A stretch of 24,965 nucleotides of DNA, taken from contig JARKIF010000361.1 of assembly GCA_029378245.1 (NCBI GenBank), positions 1 through 24,965 on the forward strand, written 5' to 3'. Made by a program: the position numbers and the translations under genes. This stretch comes from Roridomyces roridus. Lineage: Eukaryota; Basidiomycota; Agaricomycetes; Agaricales; Mycenaceae. This document shows positions 1 to 9,639 of the stretch, piece by piece (the first letter of the stretch is position 1; every line of letters begins with the position of its first letter). Below the pieces are notes generated by a model. It was not told where the DNA came from, did no database searches, and was given only the letters and a program-made list of their open reading frames with translations.

Positions 1-277
1 CTGCTTATCTGCAACACCACCACGCGACGAGGGGATGCGCGCCGCTTGAAGCACACACCGAACTACTAGGCTGAGCCTCCATGTCCAACGGAGGAACGTC
101 TTCGACATACCGTGCGTCCAGCGAGTCCCTACTGTATGGGCAATATACTGTAAAATAATTGTTGCGGGAACATCCGCTGGGAGCCCAGCTTCTGGATCCC
201 AACTCAGTCCTGGCTCGGTAGTTTGGGTAGCATCTTGAGGCTGGCTTTTTGGGGAGCATCTGAAGAGAGTTCAACAC
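1..277 (-). pseudogene. fragment of a small single-pass membrane protein gene (inverted copy)
   Basis: The minus-strand reading contains NNYFTVYCPYS, which matches NNYFTVYVPYY at the start of the plus-strand relic at 758. At the DNA level 18 bases are shared exactly in inverted orientation. The hydrophobic segment and acidic tail of the family are not recognisable here, and the window edge cuts the region. I read it as a degenerate inverted paralogue of the 758-1342 gene. The identity rests only on the N-terminal motif, so it is tentative. Confidence 0.35.
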
Positions 278-787
278 TTTTCAGAGAAAGACTTTTCATT
301 TCTCGACATTGACTGCCGATCTGCCGAGGATGCGGCCACCCATGCGACACTGATGGGCTATCATCCAGACCGGGATTGCGAAAAATGCTCCGTGTCTTTG
401 CCTTGTTCCGCTTGTGCTCTGCATGGGTTTGGCATTTGAGTAGTAAATCCATTGCTTCTGTCTGTCTACTCAGAGTATTATCTACGCTGCTCCAGCATTG
501 TATTTGGGAAGAGTAAAGCACATTGATTTACTGTCATATAGTGATGAACTGATAAGATCTTGTGATTAACATCTACTGGATCGCTCAAGCCGGACAAATC
601 ACCAATCCAGCATTCCTAGATTATCACACCAGACCTGGCCGTGGGAGACCGGAATCCAGGCAGTGACCAGCTCAAAGTACAAAATGTTGGGACCCAGATG
701 TTCTGCCAACCTGAATTGCGCTCCAAACCAGATTACCAACATGAACATGCAATCCAAATGAGTTCCAATAATTATTTTACAGTATAT
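143..787. repeat. inverted repeat arms at 143-160 and 770-787
   Basis: AATTATTTTACAGTATAT occurs on the plus strand at 770-787 and as its exact reverse complement at 143-160. Weaker similarity extends a few tens of bases on both sides (GTTCC before it, CCATAC after it). The arms coincide with the NNYFTVY-coding start of the two relics, so this is better explained by two inverted gene copies than by a transposon terminal repeat. Confidence 0.6.
278..757. other. no gene recognised
   Basis: AT-richer sequence between the two inverted relics. Only short readings with no recognisable motif are present on either strand. It may hold the old promoter of the 758 gene. Confidence 0.5.
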
Positions 788-1342
788 GTGCCATACTACT
801 GGCCAACCCTGCTCAACTGTGACTCTCAGGCTTCATCCTCCTCGGCGCTGGTCCTCGTCTTTGCGAGCATCTTTGCTTGGGTGTACTTTTCGCTCGCGGT
901 ACGAACGACAGCAGCGGCGACAGCGCAGGCGAGCCCTCTTGGAAGCAGCAGAGCTCATGCAAGCGACCTCAAGCCACCGTTATTCGACGCCCATCTTGGG
1001 CCCAGAGGTCACGGTGGACTCGGAATGCTGGGGAGAGATCATGGTGCGTCGCTGCGTCGAGCTATCGGAGTGGTCTTCATGCTTGCTCTATAGCCGCTTG
1101 CTGCGAATCATCTGCAGGACATTGAAACCGAAAAGGTTGTCCCCTCTGAGAAGTGTAAAGCGGAGCTAGTCACGACGCGCGTGCGCGTCAGTGTCTTCGT
1201 ACGCATGCCCACTCAGCCTTTCATCCCGCGGGAGTCTCTTGAAGAGGAAGAGCTACCATACGTCGAGCTGGGAGTTTTGGAAGCCGAATTGCTGCAATCG
1301 CCAGGGGCGGGTGTGAGGGCGAGCCTATGGTTTAAAACGTAA
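758..1342 (+). pseudogene. frameshifted small single-pass membrane protein with acidic C-terminal motif
   Basis: The reading starts at ATG 758 with MSSNNYFTVYVPYY, followed by a Ser-rich stretch and a hydrophobic segment (ALVLVFASIFAWVYF). The sequence then changes frame for an Arg-rich stretch (YERQQRRQRRRALLEAAELM), changes again for KPPLFDAHLG, again for WGEIM, and finally reads VRVSVFVRMP and EEEELPYVELGVLEAEL before a TAA at 1340-1342. From memory, mushroom genomes hold many copies of a short protein with this layout: N-terminal TYTV-like motif, one membrane span, basic juxtamembrane stretch, K-P-x-L/M-F-D, W-x-x-I-M-P, and an acidic box ending in E-x-G-V. Function is unknown. At least three frame changes make this a pseudogene. 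No introns are evident that would repair it. Confidence 0.5.
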
Positions 1343-1561
1343 GTTAGTTGTCTTCCCCGCTCGTTTCTAACTCGCTCATATGTATGTGTCGCAGTGACTT
1401 TCACCTGCCTCCGCCGCGAGCTCGGTGCAGAATGACTTCCCCGCAGACGATCTAGTTAGCACATATACCCTCAATTTCGACCTTCGACTTGCGCCAACTC
1501 ACTCGTCCAATACCCAGGGTTCTATCTTGACGAAATACACGACTTGCGAAACTGCAAAATC

Positions 1562-2346
1562 TCAGACATGTCCGACGGTGACCGAGGTCGCGTTCGTCTC
1601 AGCTTGCTGGATAACAACAATGATAGAGCCAGAGGGAGCCAGCCTGCGTTGTAACCTGTGCATTGGTGAAGGTAACATTCCCAAAGTCGGGAACTGGCAC
1701 GAGCTGTCCGCCCTGCTGCTCCACAATCCACTCGGGGTCCTGAAGACAAAGGGCAGTGGTGGAGGAAAGTTGCTTGGAGACGGTCTAAGCAGCGCGGTTA
1801 TACCGCCCCATCCCAGCAGAAAAGACACAAAAAAGACGCACAACACCGGTCGAGAGGTTCTCGAGGCTCACGATCCCGCTCGTGGTCGAGTATGCTAGGG
1901 ATGTAACAAGTGAGAATTGATAAGATAAACCGTCGAACGAAACGTCGCCATTGTCAATAGTGAAATCGATACCAGTCTGCAGAATAGCAGTTCCGCAGGT
2001 GTCACCGTCGTCGATGCCGACCCATGCGGAGGCAGCGTAGAAGCCGCTGGAGGATTTGCCGCTGGGCACCTTGGGAGTGGGGACGACAAATGTACTTACA
2101 AAAGTGAGTGCGCTGCCTTTGTCTCGAAGATGAGCGAGGCGTACCGGTAGCAGACTTGTAGGTGCCGGCATTCAAATGTAACACGGCACCGGCCCAGCTG
2201 GACTCCGCGTGAGTGGTGTTGTAGGTCAGCGAAGGCTTCTGGCGGAGGCCACCACGGCGGCGCGCGATACGGCTCTCAAGATTTCCCCGAGGAGCGGCGA
2301 GGACGGTCGTCGCGAGGAGAGCGTAGAGAAAAGCAGCGAAGAACAT
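1562..2346 (-). pseudogene. G1 (eqolisin) glutamic peptidase, decayed tandem copy
   Basis: Paralogue of the intact-looking neighbour at 3039-3969. It keeps the signal peptide (MFFAAFLYALLATTVLAA), the short Arg-rich propeptide, PTPKVPSGKSSSG, WVGID, the catalytic-Gln motif ILQTG and the catalytic-Glu region (PEWIVE). Three lesions are visible. (1) The first intron's acceptor TAG is changed to TAA; the next usable AG lies one base later and shifts the frame. (2) At about 1895-1905 the exon encoding WYEYFPA...FSGISISAGD, about 28 codons in the sister gene, is missing and the intron runs straight into the TTTSG-like segment. (3) A frameshift lies between VTTQ and PSGSIIVVIQQ. A residual stop is at 1562-1564. 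The N-terminal FSSNWAGA motif is also shortened to SSWAGA. The family cleaves proteins extracellularly at acidic pH; this copy cannot make a folded enzyme. Confidence 0.85.
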
Positions 2347-2411
2347 GGTGAGAATCGATGAGGTGAAGACGCGTCTGCTCGAGCAGAGGGTGGGTTTCTC
2401 TGAATTTGGGT

Positions 2412-2419
2412 CCTTTATA
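2412..2419 (-). promoter_or_regulatory. TATA box of the decayed G1 peptidase copy
   Basis: TATAAAGG on the minus strand, about 65 bases upstream of the ATG at 2346. It sits in a block shared with the sister gene (TATAAAGGACCCAAA). The promoter has stayed recognisable although the coding region has decayed. Confidence 0.55.
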
Positions 2420-3038
2420 CCAGCGGAGGAATCGCCGATCAATTTCAAGGGCCCAGAAGAGTCGGATCGAGTTGAGAAGGCGACGATGAGATGGTCGTAT
2501 CAAATCGAGAAGACCGAAGATAAGAGAAGGTCGAGGAAAAGAAACTCCAATTCCCCGCGATCGGGTCTAAGGCAGTGTAGTGGTGCCGCGATCGAGTTGC
2601 GAGAATGCGGACATGAAATGGCAGGCGTAGGACCGTCCCTCGTACCTTCCGAGAGGGAGTCTGGTTGAGTTTTGAAAGGTGAGCATGGGGTCAGAAGAAA
2701 GGGGTGTTGGCCATTGATCCCCGGCTGCCGTTTTCAACATTTGTTTGCGCGTGTTAGCGAATTGTCAACTCACTGTTCGAGTTCAAATCAACATGCATAC
2801 GTATGATATCAGACACCGTACACTCTCTCAAAGTCAGTAAGCGGCCAAGCCGGATTAACCTCAGTAAAATTGAATTCGAAGAAGTACTGGTACCAACGCC
2901 GCGGATTCAAGATTGGGTGTGATATCTCGCTTCCTCGACAACCCACTCAATCAACGTCAGTACGTTCCATTCGTGAAATTTAAATCACAGGGGTACACAA
3001 AAAGGACCCAAAACGCCCCGCCAATCGCCACCTCAAGT
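2420..3038. other. spacer between the two G1 peptidase copies; no gene recognised
   Basis: This holds the upstream region of the decayed copy and the 3' flank of the upstream copy. Short plus-strand readings here have no recognisable domain, and one is simply the antisense of the peptidase leader. No RNA gene or repeat is visible. Confidence 0.5.
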
Positions 3039-3969
3039 TCACACATACGCCACCGTAACAGTGTTGGTGCCCGTGCTGACCGACGTCAACACAGTGCTGC
3101 CCTGCTCAATGTCAATGAGCACAGCACCACTCGACGGGCTGACGGTGGTGCCGGACTGGTGGTAGCGACCGCATTGGTGAAAGTAACCGTGCCAAAGTTG
3201 GCAAACGGCACAAGCGAGTTGCCCTCCTCAAAGTCCTCGACGATCCACTCGGCGTTCTCCAGGCAGAGCTTGGCGCTGGAAGTGAGCGACTTGGAGACGG
3301 TCTGCGCAGAAACTTAAATCATGATCTCCGGGTCACAAGGGAAAAGAACGCACAACGCCGGTGGAGACGTTCTCGATGGTAACGGTTCCGCTGGTAGTCG
3401 TCGCCACGGTGGCGGTCAACTTGATGGTGTCCCCGGCAGAGATAGAGATGCCGGAGAAGTCGGTGGAAGCGGCCGGGAAGTACTCGTACCAGGCTGCAGG
3501 CACGAGACTTCAAGGGATGGACCAGGAGAGAATTGAGGACGAACCGTCGAACGAAACGCGGCCATTGGCAATGTTGAAATCGATACCAGTCTGGAGAATA
3601 CCAGTTGCGCAGGTGTCGCCGTCGATGCCGACCCATGCGGATGCAGCGTAGGAGCCGCTGGACGATTTGCCGCTGGGCACCTTGGGAGTGGGGACGACAA
3701 ATGTACCTACAAAAGTGAGTGTGCTCCCTTTGTCCCGGAAGTAAGCCAAGCGTACCGGTCACAGACTTGTAGGTGTTGGCAGCCGACTCGAACGAGGCAC
3801 CGGCCCAGTTGGAGCTGAACTCCGCGTGGGTGGTGTTGGAGGTCAAAGAGGTCAGCGACTGCTGGCGGAGACCACCACGGCGGCGCGCAATACGGCTCTC
3901 GAGATTGCCGCGAGGAGCGGCGAGGACAGTCGTCGCGAGGAGGGCGTAGAGAGACGCAGCGAAAAACAT
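3039..3969 (-). CDS. G1 (eqolisin) glutamic peptidase precursor, C-terminal frameshift
   Basis: Secreted acid endopeptidase of the scytalidoglutamic/aspergilloglutamic family. Exons are 3756-3969, 3545-3706, 3357-3493 and 3301 downward; introns are 49, 51 and 55 nt. The start at 3969 gives a clear signal peptide (FFAASLYALLATTVLAA) and a short basic propeptide (RIARRRGG). Family blocks follow in order: SSNWAGA, FVVPTPKVPSG, WVGIDGDTC, ILQTG with the likely catalytic Gln near residue 110, WYEYFP, FSGISISAGD, then ENAEWIVEDF with the likely catalytic Glu near residue 189, then VPFANFGTVTFTNA. At about 3155, just after NAVATTS, one base is missing. In the conserved frame the protein would go on to SGTTVSPSSGAVLIDIEQ and end at TGA 3039-3041. 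As written it ends after a 22-residue alien tail at TGA 3086-3088 (242 aa), losing the final beta strands. It may be a fresh pseudogene or a sequence error. Confidence 0.8.
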
Positions 3970-4027
3970 GGCGAGAGTCGATGAGGTGAAGACGCGTCTG
4001 CTCGAGGAGAGGGCCTGGAGTTTGGGT

Positions 4028-4035
4028 CCTTTATA
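4028..4035 (-). promoter_or_regulatory. TATA box of the upstream G1 peptidase gene
   Basis: TATAAAGG on the minus strand about 60 bases before ATG 3969, followed by GACCCAAA as in the sister copy. The same element at the same spacing in both paralogues supports function in the ancestor. Confidence 0.6.
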
Positions 4036-5084
4036 CCAGTGGAGACTGTCTGCACATGCGCTCCACCATCTTGCAACATGTGCTCAGAAGACGAAATGAA
4101 GGTCAAGCCGTGCTTATCAGGAGTGTTTGTTGCGCAATATCATGTCAGATGCCTTCTAGCGCCCAGAGGAGCTTCTAACAATAAGTGCCTTGGAGTCGTT
4201 CCGGAACCAGATGACAACAGTGAGCTTAGTCTCACAGAGACCAAAAGTGCCGAGATCCTCTGCAGCGGCGAGTGAGGCTTCGAGCACTGAGTAGCGGCGA
4301 GTTCGTACCAGTCTTCGAATCGAAAATGTGAGTGCATCAAGACGGCCGGTAGCCAGAGCATCCTAGAGCCGGTAGAAAGCGATAATCCGACATTTCTCCA
4401 GATGAAGATTGCGACAAGTGGGGTTGCCACTCATTCCGAGTCGGTATCTGTGGGAGGATGATGACGGTTCTGGTCATGCTATTCCATGACACGTGGTGTT
4501 CCACCAACTTTTCTCCATCCATGACGACGACCACCTCCATTCTACGCGGTTTATCCTATTCGTCCTCTACAAGCTTAAAGAACAAACCTCCACATGCCCT
4601 CAACATCTCTTCCCACGCAAGTCTATTATTGCACCTCGAAATTTGAACAATCTGTGAATTCCACGTGCGCTCGGCGCTGATACAGTGCACGTTTATCTGG
4701 TCTCGGCTTCGCGGAGTTGATCTTGTATTCTTGCTATCATCACTGCATCAACGTAGAGACCCTCTCCTCATGATACTTGTGTAGAATTCACACACGCACG
4801 CGCACGCGAAGAGGCAGGAAGAGGCTCCTGGTTCCCTGCCGACCCTAGTCGGGCCCCTTCTCGGGCGGGCTACATTTCTTTTTTCGGAATTTCTATGGAA
4901 GCCTAGACAACTGGGCAACTCGGACCCGCGCGAGACTTTCCGAGAAACGTATGGAACAGGAAGCCGTAGAGATACGGAAAGAGTCCGGTGCTATGGCAAT
5001 GGCATACGCTACGCGCAAGCCTCTGATACATTCTCCTACATCGAAATCAATTCAGTTCAGCGCCTTCCAACCATTGACGAAATC
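4036..5084. other. intergenic; no gene recognised
   Basis: About 1 kb between the G1 peptidase promoter and the 3' end of the CFAS-like gene. Several readings of 60-100 codons overlap on both strands, but none shows a domain, a signal peptide or a plausible exon chain. A short alternating CACACGCACGCGCACGCG tract lies near 4790-4808. Confidence 0.5.
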
Positions 5085-6982
5085 TCAACAAACCGGTCTC
5101 GTAAACGTCCAACACATGCACGAAGTGTACGCTCTCGCAAACCCCACTTCTGCGTACGCGAAGAGGTAGCGCCATCTTTTGACAAACGCGGCGAGCTTGT
5201 GGGGATCTTGAAGCTCGGGGTAGGTGTTTTGCAAGTTTTGAACGATTTCGTCTGTGAAGTTCTTTTCGAGGCGTCTTGGGAGATACGTCAGATATGATTT
5301 TTCTAACTGGATTTACAGCGTAGCACACACCTTCCCCATTCACGCAGCGTCCGCGGGTAATCTGACAAGTTCTTTTTATACGAAGAACAGATAAGAGCAC
5401 AGTGACGACTTACGGATGCCATGATCTTCCAAGTTGTACAAAACAAACTTGCCAGGAACGTCGTTTTGAACCGCGGCGGCCAGAGAAGTGGCAGAAGGCA
5501 AATGAGAGTTGGGCCAATGATAATGCCGGCCAAAGTCATCGGATCTATGCAAGGTTGAGTGCGTCTCGACTCGGAACTTGGAAGGGCAACTGAATTGAAC
5601 GAACTGGAAAACCTCATAGCGATGTTCCGGTCGAGACGTCGCCGTGATGACCATCGTAGCTCGGTCCCTCTTCAGAGTGAAATCCGCCATGCCAAAGTAC
5701 TCTTTGGTATGCTTGACGCCAACCGCCTGAATTGAATTATTTAGTCAAGGAAAGGCTGTGTGGTTCGCAATGACTTTCAACCCACCTCAATCATCTCACA
5801 ACTAACAAGTGCGTCAAACTGGTGCTCGAACTCCTTGGGAAGGCTGCGATAGTCGCATAGATGAACCCGGACTCGGTCTGCAAGTCCCGCCCCACAAACG
5901 CGCGCCTCCGCCAACTTTTTCTGTTCCATCGAAAGCGTCACGGTGTCAACTTGACAACCGAGGCGAGCTGCCTGCAAATAGACTTCTTAGCATCGTCCTT
6001 GTTGTAATGCAGTACCGAGAACGCACCGCTATAGCCATGGCACCCCATCCGGATCCTATTTCAAGCAGTCTGTCTCCAGAGCGGAGGCGAGCCTTTTCAA
6101 GAATGTGATGAATCTTCCGCTGTTGTGCAGCTTCCAAATCGCCGTGTGTGGGCCCTGAAATTAGATCGCCGCGAGGTCCTCCTTCCTCAGGTCCCCAGAT
6201 CGCGCAAGAGTACATCATTTCCTCGCTGAGGAAGCACTGCGAAGCAGTAAGTCCTGGGAACCCTTTGATGTGTCGTTGCTCACCGCCATGAATTCATTAG
6301 AAACGTTGTACGCCATCTCCTCAGAACCAGTTCACTGTTTGAGAGAAAGGATACAGCAGGTGCACTGACAGCATTCTGTTTTGCCATAGACAAGCTCTGG
6401 CGCCCGAGGCTGCCAATCGCCCACGCAGAGTATCGAGCGAAAGCTGCACTGATCGTTGTGGACACGTCCGCCAGCCCATCTCGGTTGTCCAACCAAAGCT
6501 GTAACAATTTTTTCATCACCGAACTTGAATGGCGGCAAACATACATTCAAGAGCCCTTGTAACGACGAGACTTCAAAGTCTCCAAACATATATGCTTCGG
6601 ATACTTCAGGAAGAGCACGGTTAGATGGAGACTCGTGTGAGTGAGAGAAATTGCTACTGACAGCCAAGGTCGTGCGATAGACATATGCGGAGCCACATAT
6701 TGTCGTTGAGAATCTTCAACACCACCGGCTCGATTCCGGAATCTGCGTTGCCAAAATGATGGGTGCCCTGGTGGTCTTGGACGAGTAGTTGGCCTTTGAC
6801 CACGCCGCGTTTGAGGATGTCCATCAAGTAATCGCGGGCTGAATCCAGCTGAGCCAGCATCCGGAACAAATATGAAGGAGAGACGCACCATATTGACGGA
6901 AGATATCCAAGCCTTTCGACGCCAGGAAGCCGTAGGAGTCGAATAAACGAGAGCGGAAAGTCTGGGGGTGAAGTTGATTCAT
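5085..6982 (-). CDS. cyclopropane-fatty-acyl-phospholipid synthase-like SAM methyltransferase
   Basis: Predicted 454-residue protein from 11 exons that close exactly in frame: 6889-6982, 6662-6838, 6545-6603, 6370-6498, 6284-6319, 6027-6236, 5786-5971, 5605-5726, 5414-5544, 5331-5361, 5085-5274 (introns 46-60 nt). Family features run in order: N-terminal block ending LKILNDNMWLRI; SEAYMFGDFEV; YNVSNEF; FLSEEMMYSCAIWG; the SAM-binding motif LLEIGSGWGAMAIA near residues 222-235; SCEMIEAVG near 292-300; HYHWPNSHLPSA; HYPRTLREWGRRLE; and a terminal FARAYTS...WTFTRP. The family transfers a methylene group from SAM to double bonds of membrane-lipid acyl chains; fungal members may methylate lipids differently, so the product is not certain. 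The start is the ATG giving an open first exon. A further upstream exon cannot be excluded. No lesion is seen. Confidence 0.9.
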
Positions 6983-7384
6983 GCTCAAGCTGGAATGCTT
7001 CCGTCCCAGAGGATATTAAATACTTGTAGAGATATTTCGGAAGATGCCCCTGCTAAAAAAGATCCTGGTTTGTTCCCTGAAGACAGCGGCGTTGCGCCTT
7101 TACCGGCTTTACCCACAATGCCCCAAGATCAAAGCCACTAATTGGAGAGTTTCAGATTCCTGTTCGATTCGAAGAGCAGTTAGCTTGTAGCCAAGGTTGG
7201 ATGAAAGAGCCGGAAATAGTGATTGAGGTAGGCAAGTAGGGCGCAGCAATCCAAGTACAGTATTTCCTCTCAATGGATTCGGCCATGGACGACGCCGGTA
7301 GTGGCGACAGATCGTTGGTAGCCTGGTGCATGGTCGCCGCCCGAGCAAGGCTGAGTGAAAAAAACCAAACCAAGTTACAGCGAG
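6983..7384. other. upstream region of the CFAS-like gene; no gene recognised
   Basis: Minus-strand readings of 70-100 codons lie here (one starts MVWFFSLSLARAA), but no family is recognised and no splice chain to the CFAS-like gene is convincing. A TATTTAATA element about 35 bases upstream of ATG 6982 on the minus strand could be its core promoter. Confidence 0.4.
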
Positions 7385-7792
7385 GCTGTCAGATTGCCTT
7401 GATGTTCTTTCCAATGGACAGATTGAGAGTCGCGGGTGGTTTTGGAGGCAGTCACGGGATCGGAGTGAGCCATAAATGAATGATGAATGAGCTATTCATG
7501 AATTAGATGAGAGTAAGAGTCAAGCCGGTGCCAAACAAATCTAGACAAATCACGCCGATTTGTTCGAGTTGGAATTGAATCTTACAGACATAGTAATGCA
7601 ATGAGGTTCATGGCGACATAACAATCATGAAAGGTGAACCTAGGGCTCAGAGCCCGTCGACTCGGACGTGCCCACCATCTTGGCAACTATAACGGCAGGA
7701 ATGTCATCATCCGAACGGCGACTCGGAGTGGTGTTGTCCGCAGACTATTTGGGGTCAGCCGACTGAAGAGCAAGGAAGAGCGCGACTGACTC

Positions 7793-8974
7793 TCAACAAG
7801 GGAATCGGCACGGTACAGTAGTCCATCGCGCGTAGCGTTTGTCTCGAGTTGAGGCTTTGGAGGATTGAGTTTCGGGCATGAAGGATTCAGTGAAGAAGTC
7901 AACCTGGCCAACAGCGAGATTGCGAATACTACGTAGTTGTCAGTCAATGAGCAAAAATTTGAAATACAAGACGTACATCTGCCCTGTATGATCCACCAAG
8001 GGAACCATATCCCTGGAAATATTCAGTCCGGTGAAATTGACACAGCTTGTCGTCCATACATCCATGTCGGTCTGATACAAACTGAACGAGGCTGAGTATC
8101 CCAACTGGCAATCAGTAAATCGCGCTCACCAAAACGAGTGTAATGATCCCGGCGAGGCTGGTAAGTAGCCCAGTTTCTAGTGTCCACTTGATAATCCTAT
8201 CAATGATAGCCAACGTCTTGGGGCTTTCTTGCACATTATTCCTCTGCCTCCACAACAAATACACCAACGTCCCTGCAATGATCAAGTCATTCAACGCTGC
8301 CACGCCCCAATCTGCGTCAAACAACCACCCCCACTTCATGATGACGTCCTCGAGGATGTGAGTTTGCAGCGCGCCGACGAGGATGAAAAAGTTGCCTGTG
8401 ACGCGGAGGAGTGAGAGGAGCGTGCAGAGGGCGGGGATGAATAGGTGTTCGGAGAATTTGTAGATTCGGTAGGCGAAGAAGATTTGGACTGGGAGTAGGT
8501 TTAGAGGTGCAGGGAGTAAGCAAGAGGATGTCATACCGCAAGCTGCCTCGCAACTTATAATTATGAGGAGGACTTCGGATGACCAGGGTGTTTTCCCGAG
8601 TTGGTTGGCCGATATCGTGTAGACGTATAACCAGTGGGCCGTGCAGAGAGTGGTGACGACCTCGCAGCACCTGCAGCGTCATGAGTCTTAGTCTCCAAGT
8701 ACTCAAGATACTCACATTACAAAGGCCACCTACCACAACATTCATTTCTGGTATTCCGGAATAGAAGACAGGCGCACCATCGCCCTTATCGCGCGCAAAT
8801 CGGCAGGAAAGCGTCCGTAGTAGATGTACGCCTGGGTGATTATGACGCCAAAGAGGGCGGTGGAGACGAGGGTACCGATCTCCATCGCCGCTGGTGTGTC
8901 GTGTTAGAATGCAATGATTTCAAAGGGACAGACGGCGACGCACCGAGCAGGCGGGACACTCCTGTGGACGCCAT
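7793..8974 (-). CDS. DUF6534-type multi-pass membrane protein, unit 1 copy
   Basis: Agaricomycete family of six-to-seven-span membrane proteins of unknown function. Exons: 8944-8974, 8778-8890, 8716-8729, 8537-8670, 8130-8488, all in frame, introns 45-58 nt, one exon only 14 nt long. The spans read approximately LVSTALFGVIITQAYIYYG, FVMCCEVVTTLCTAHWLYVY, LLIIISCEAACVQIFFAYRI, LCTLLSLLRVTGNFFILVGA, ALNDLIIAGTLVYLLWR and ETGLLTSLAGIITLVL. The family hallmark ALNDLIIAG...YLLWR followed by RIIKWTLETGLLTS is intact. The 3' end is uncertain. With an acceptor at 8072 and an intron 7929-7976, the reading ends at 7793. However, the usual C-terminal signature (ARNSILQSLNSRQTLR, about 7830-7872) sits in another frame, so the last exon may be mis-modelled or frameshifted. 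Confidence 0.7.
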
Positions 8975-9224
8975 AGTCGAGTCCGGGTTCCACGTGGCAG
9001 CCTCGTACAAGTTATACGCAGTTCAAATTTAGTATGGGAAACCTTCGCCATTAGAAGATGCCGGTGTGCGATTAGAATTCGAGTGGGGTATCGACCAGTC
9101 GGGTTCCTGCGCAGCAATACATGACCGATATGCGGCTGGAGTGGAACTTTCATGCAGGGCTCTGAGAGAACAGAATGCGAAATGGATATCTAATCGTTAA
9201 AAGCTCCGAATTGAGACTTCTCAA

Positions 9225-9282
9225 CCTGTGGGATTACAGCAGTACAAAATACAAGCAATAAAAACTGTCCTACGTGGGAGGT
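9225..9282 (-). other. captured 3' end of the 11140-11832 gene
   Basis: Read on the minus strand, this block begins with the last codons and stop (Pro-Pro-Thr-TAG) and the 3' untranslated sequence (GACAGTTTTTATTGCTTGTA) of the 230-residue protein gene, whose real 3' end is at 11094-11152. It is a passenger in duplication unit 1 and has no open frame of its own. Confidence 0.8.
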
Positions 9283-9639
9283 GCGCTGTCAGATTAATGT
9301 CTGGACGTTTTTTTAGTGGACAGATCGAGAGAGTCGCGGATGGTTTCAGCAGTAGTCGGATGAACGAGCATGAGAGTAAGAGTCAAGCCGGTGCCAAACA
9401 AATCCAGACACATCACAACTTATGATTTGTTCGAGTTGGAATGGAATCTTACAGACATAGCAATACAATGGTATTTAGCGCCACGTTAAAGGGTAAGCCT
9501 CAGGCTAAAGCTCAGAGCCCTTCGACGTGCCGACAATCTTGGCAACTACATATAGCAGGAGGAATATCGTCGAATCGGCGAGTGGTGTTGTCCACAGACT
9601 ATTTGTGGTCAGTCGACTGTAGAGCGAGGAAAGAGCGCA

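Larger units (their letters stand above)
7385..9282. repeat. tandem duplication, unit 1 (about 1.9 kb)
   Basis: Unit 1 begins GCTGTCAGATT at 7385 and ends CCTACGTGGGAGGT at 9269-9282. Unit 2 begins and ends with the same strings at 9285 and 11152. Collinear similarity runs through the whole length, including non-coding flanks such as GAGTAAGAGTCAAGCCGG and GGAATCTTACAGACATAG (the unit 1 form is slightly diverged). The units are direct and practically abutting. Confidence 0.85.

Noticed and set aside
143..787. transposon with inverted terminal repeats
   Set aside because: The inverted arms code for the same NNYFTVY motif, no target-site duplication or transposase is visible, and inverted gene copies explain the match.
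2760..2800. possible tRNA-like B-box (GTTCGAGTTCAAATC)
   Set aside because: No A-box at proper distance and no cloverleaf can be drawn around it.
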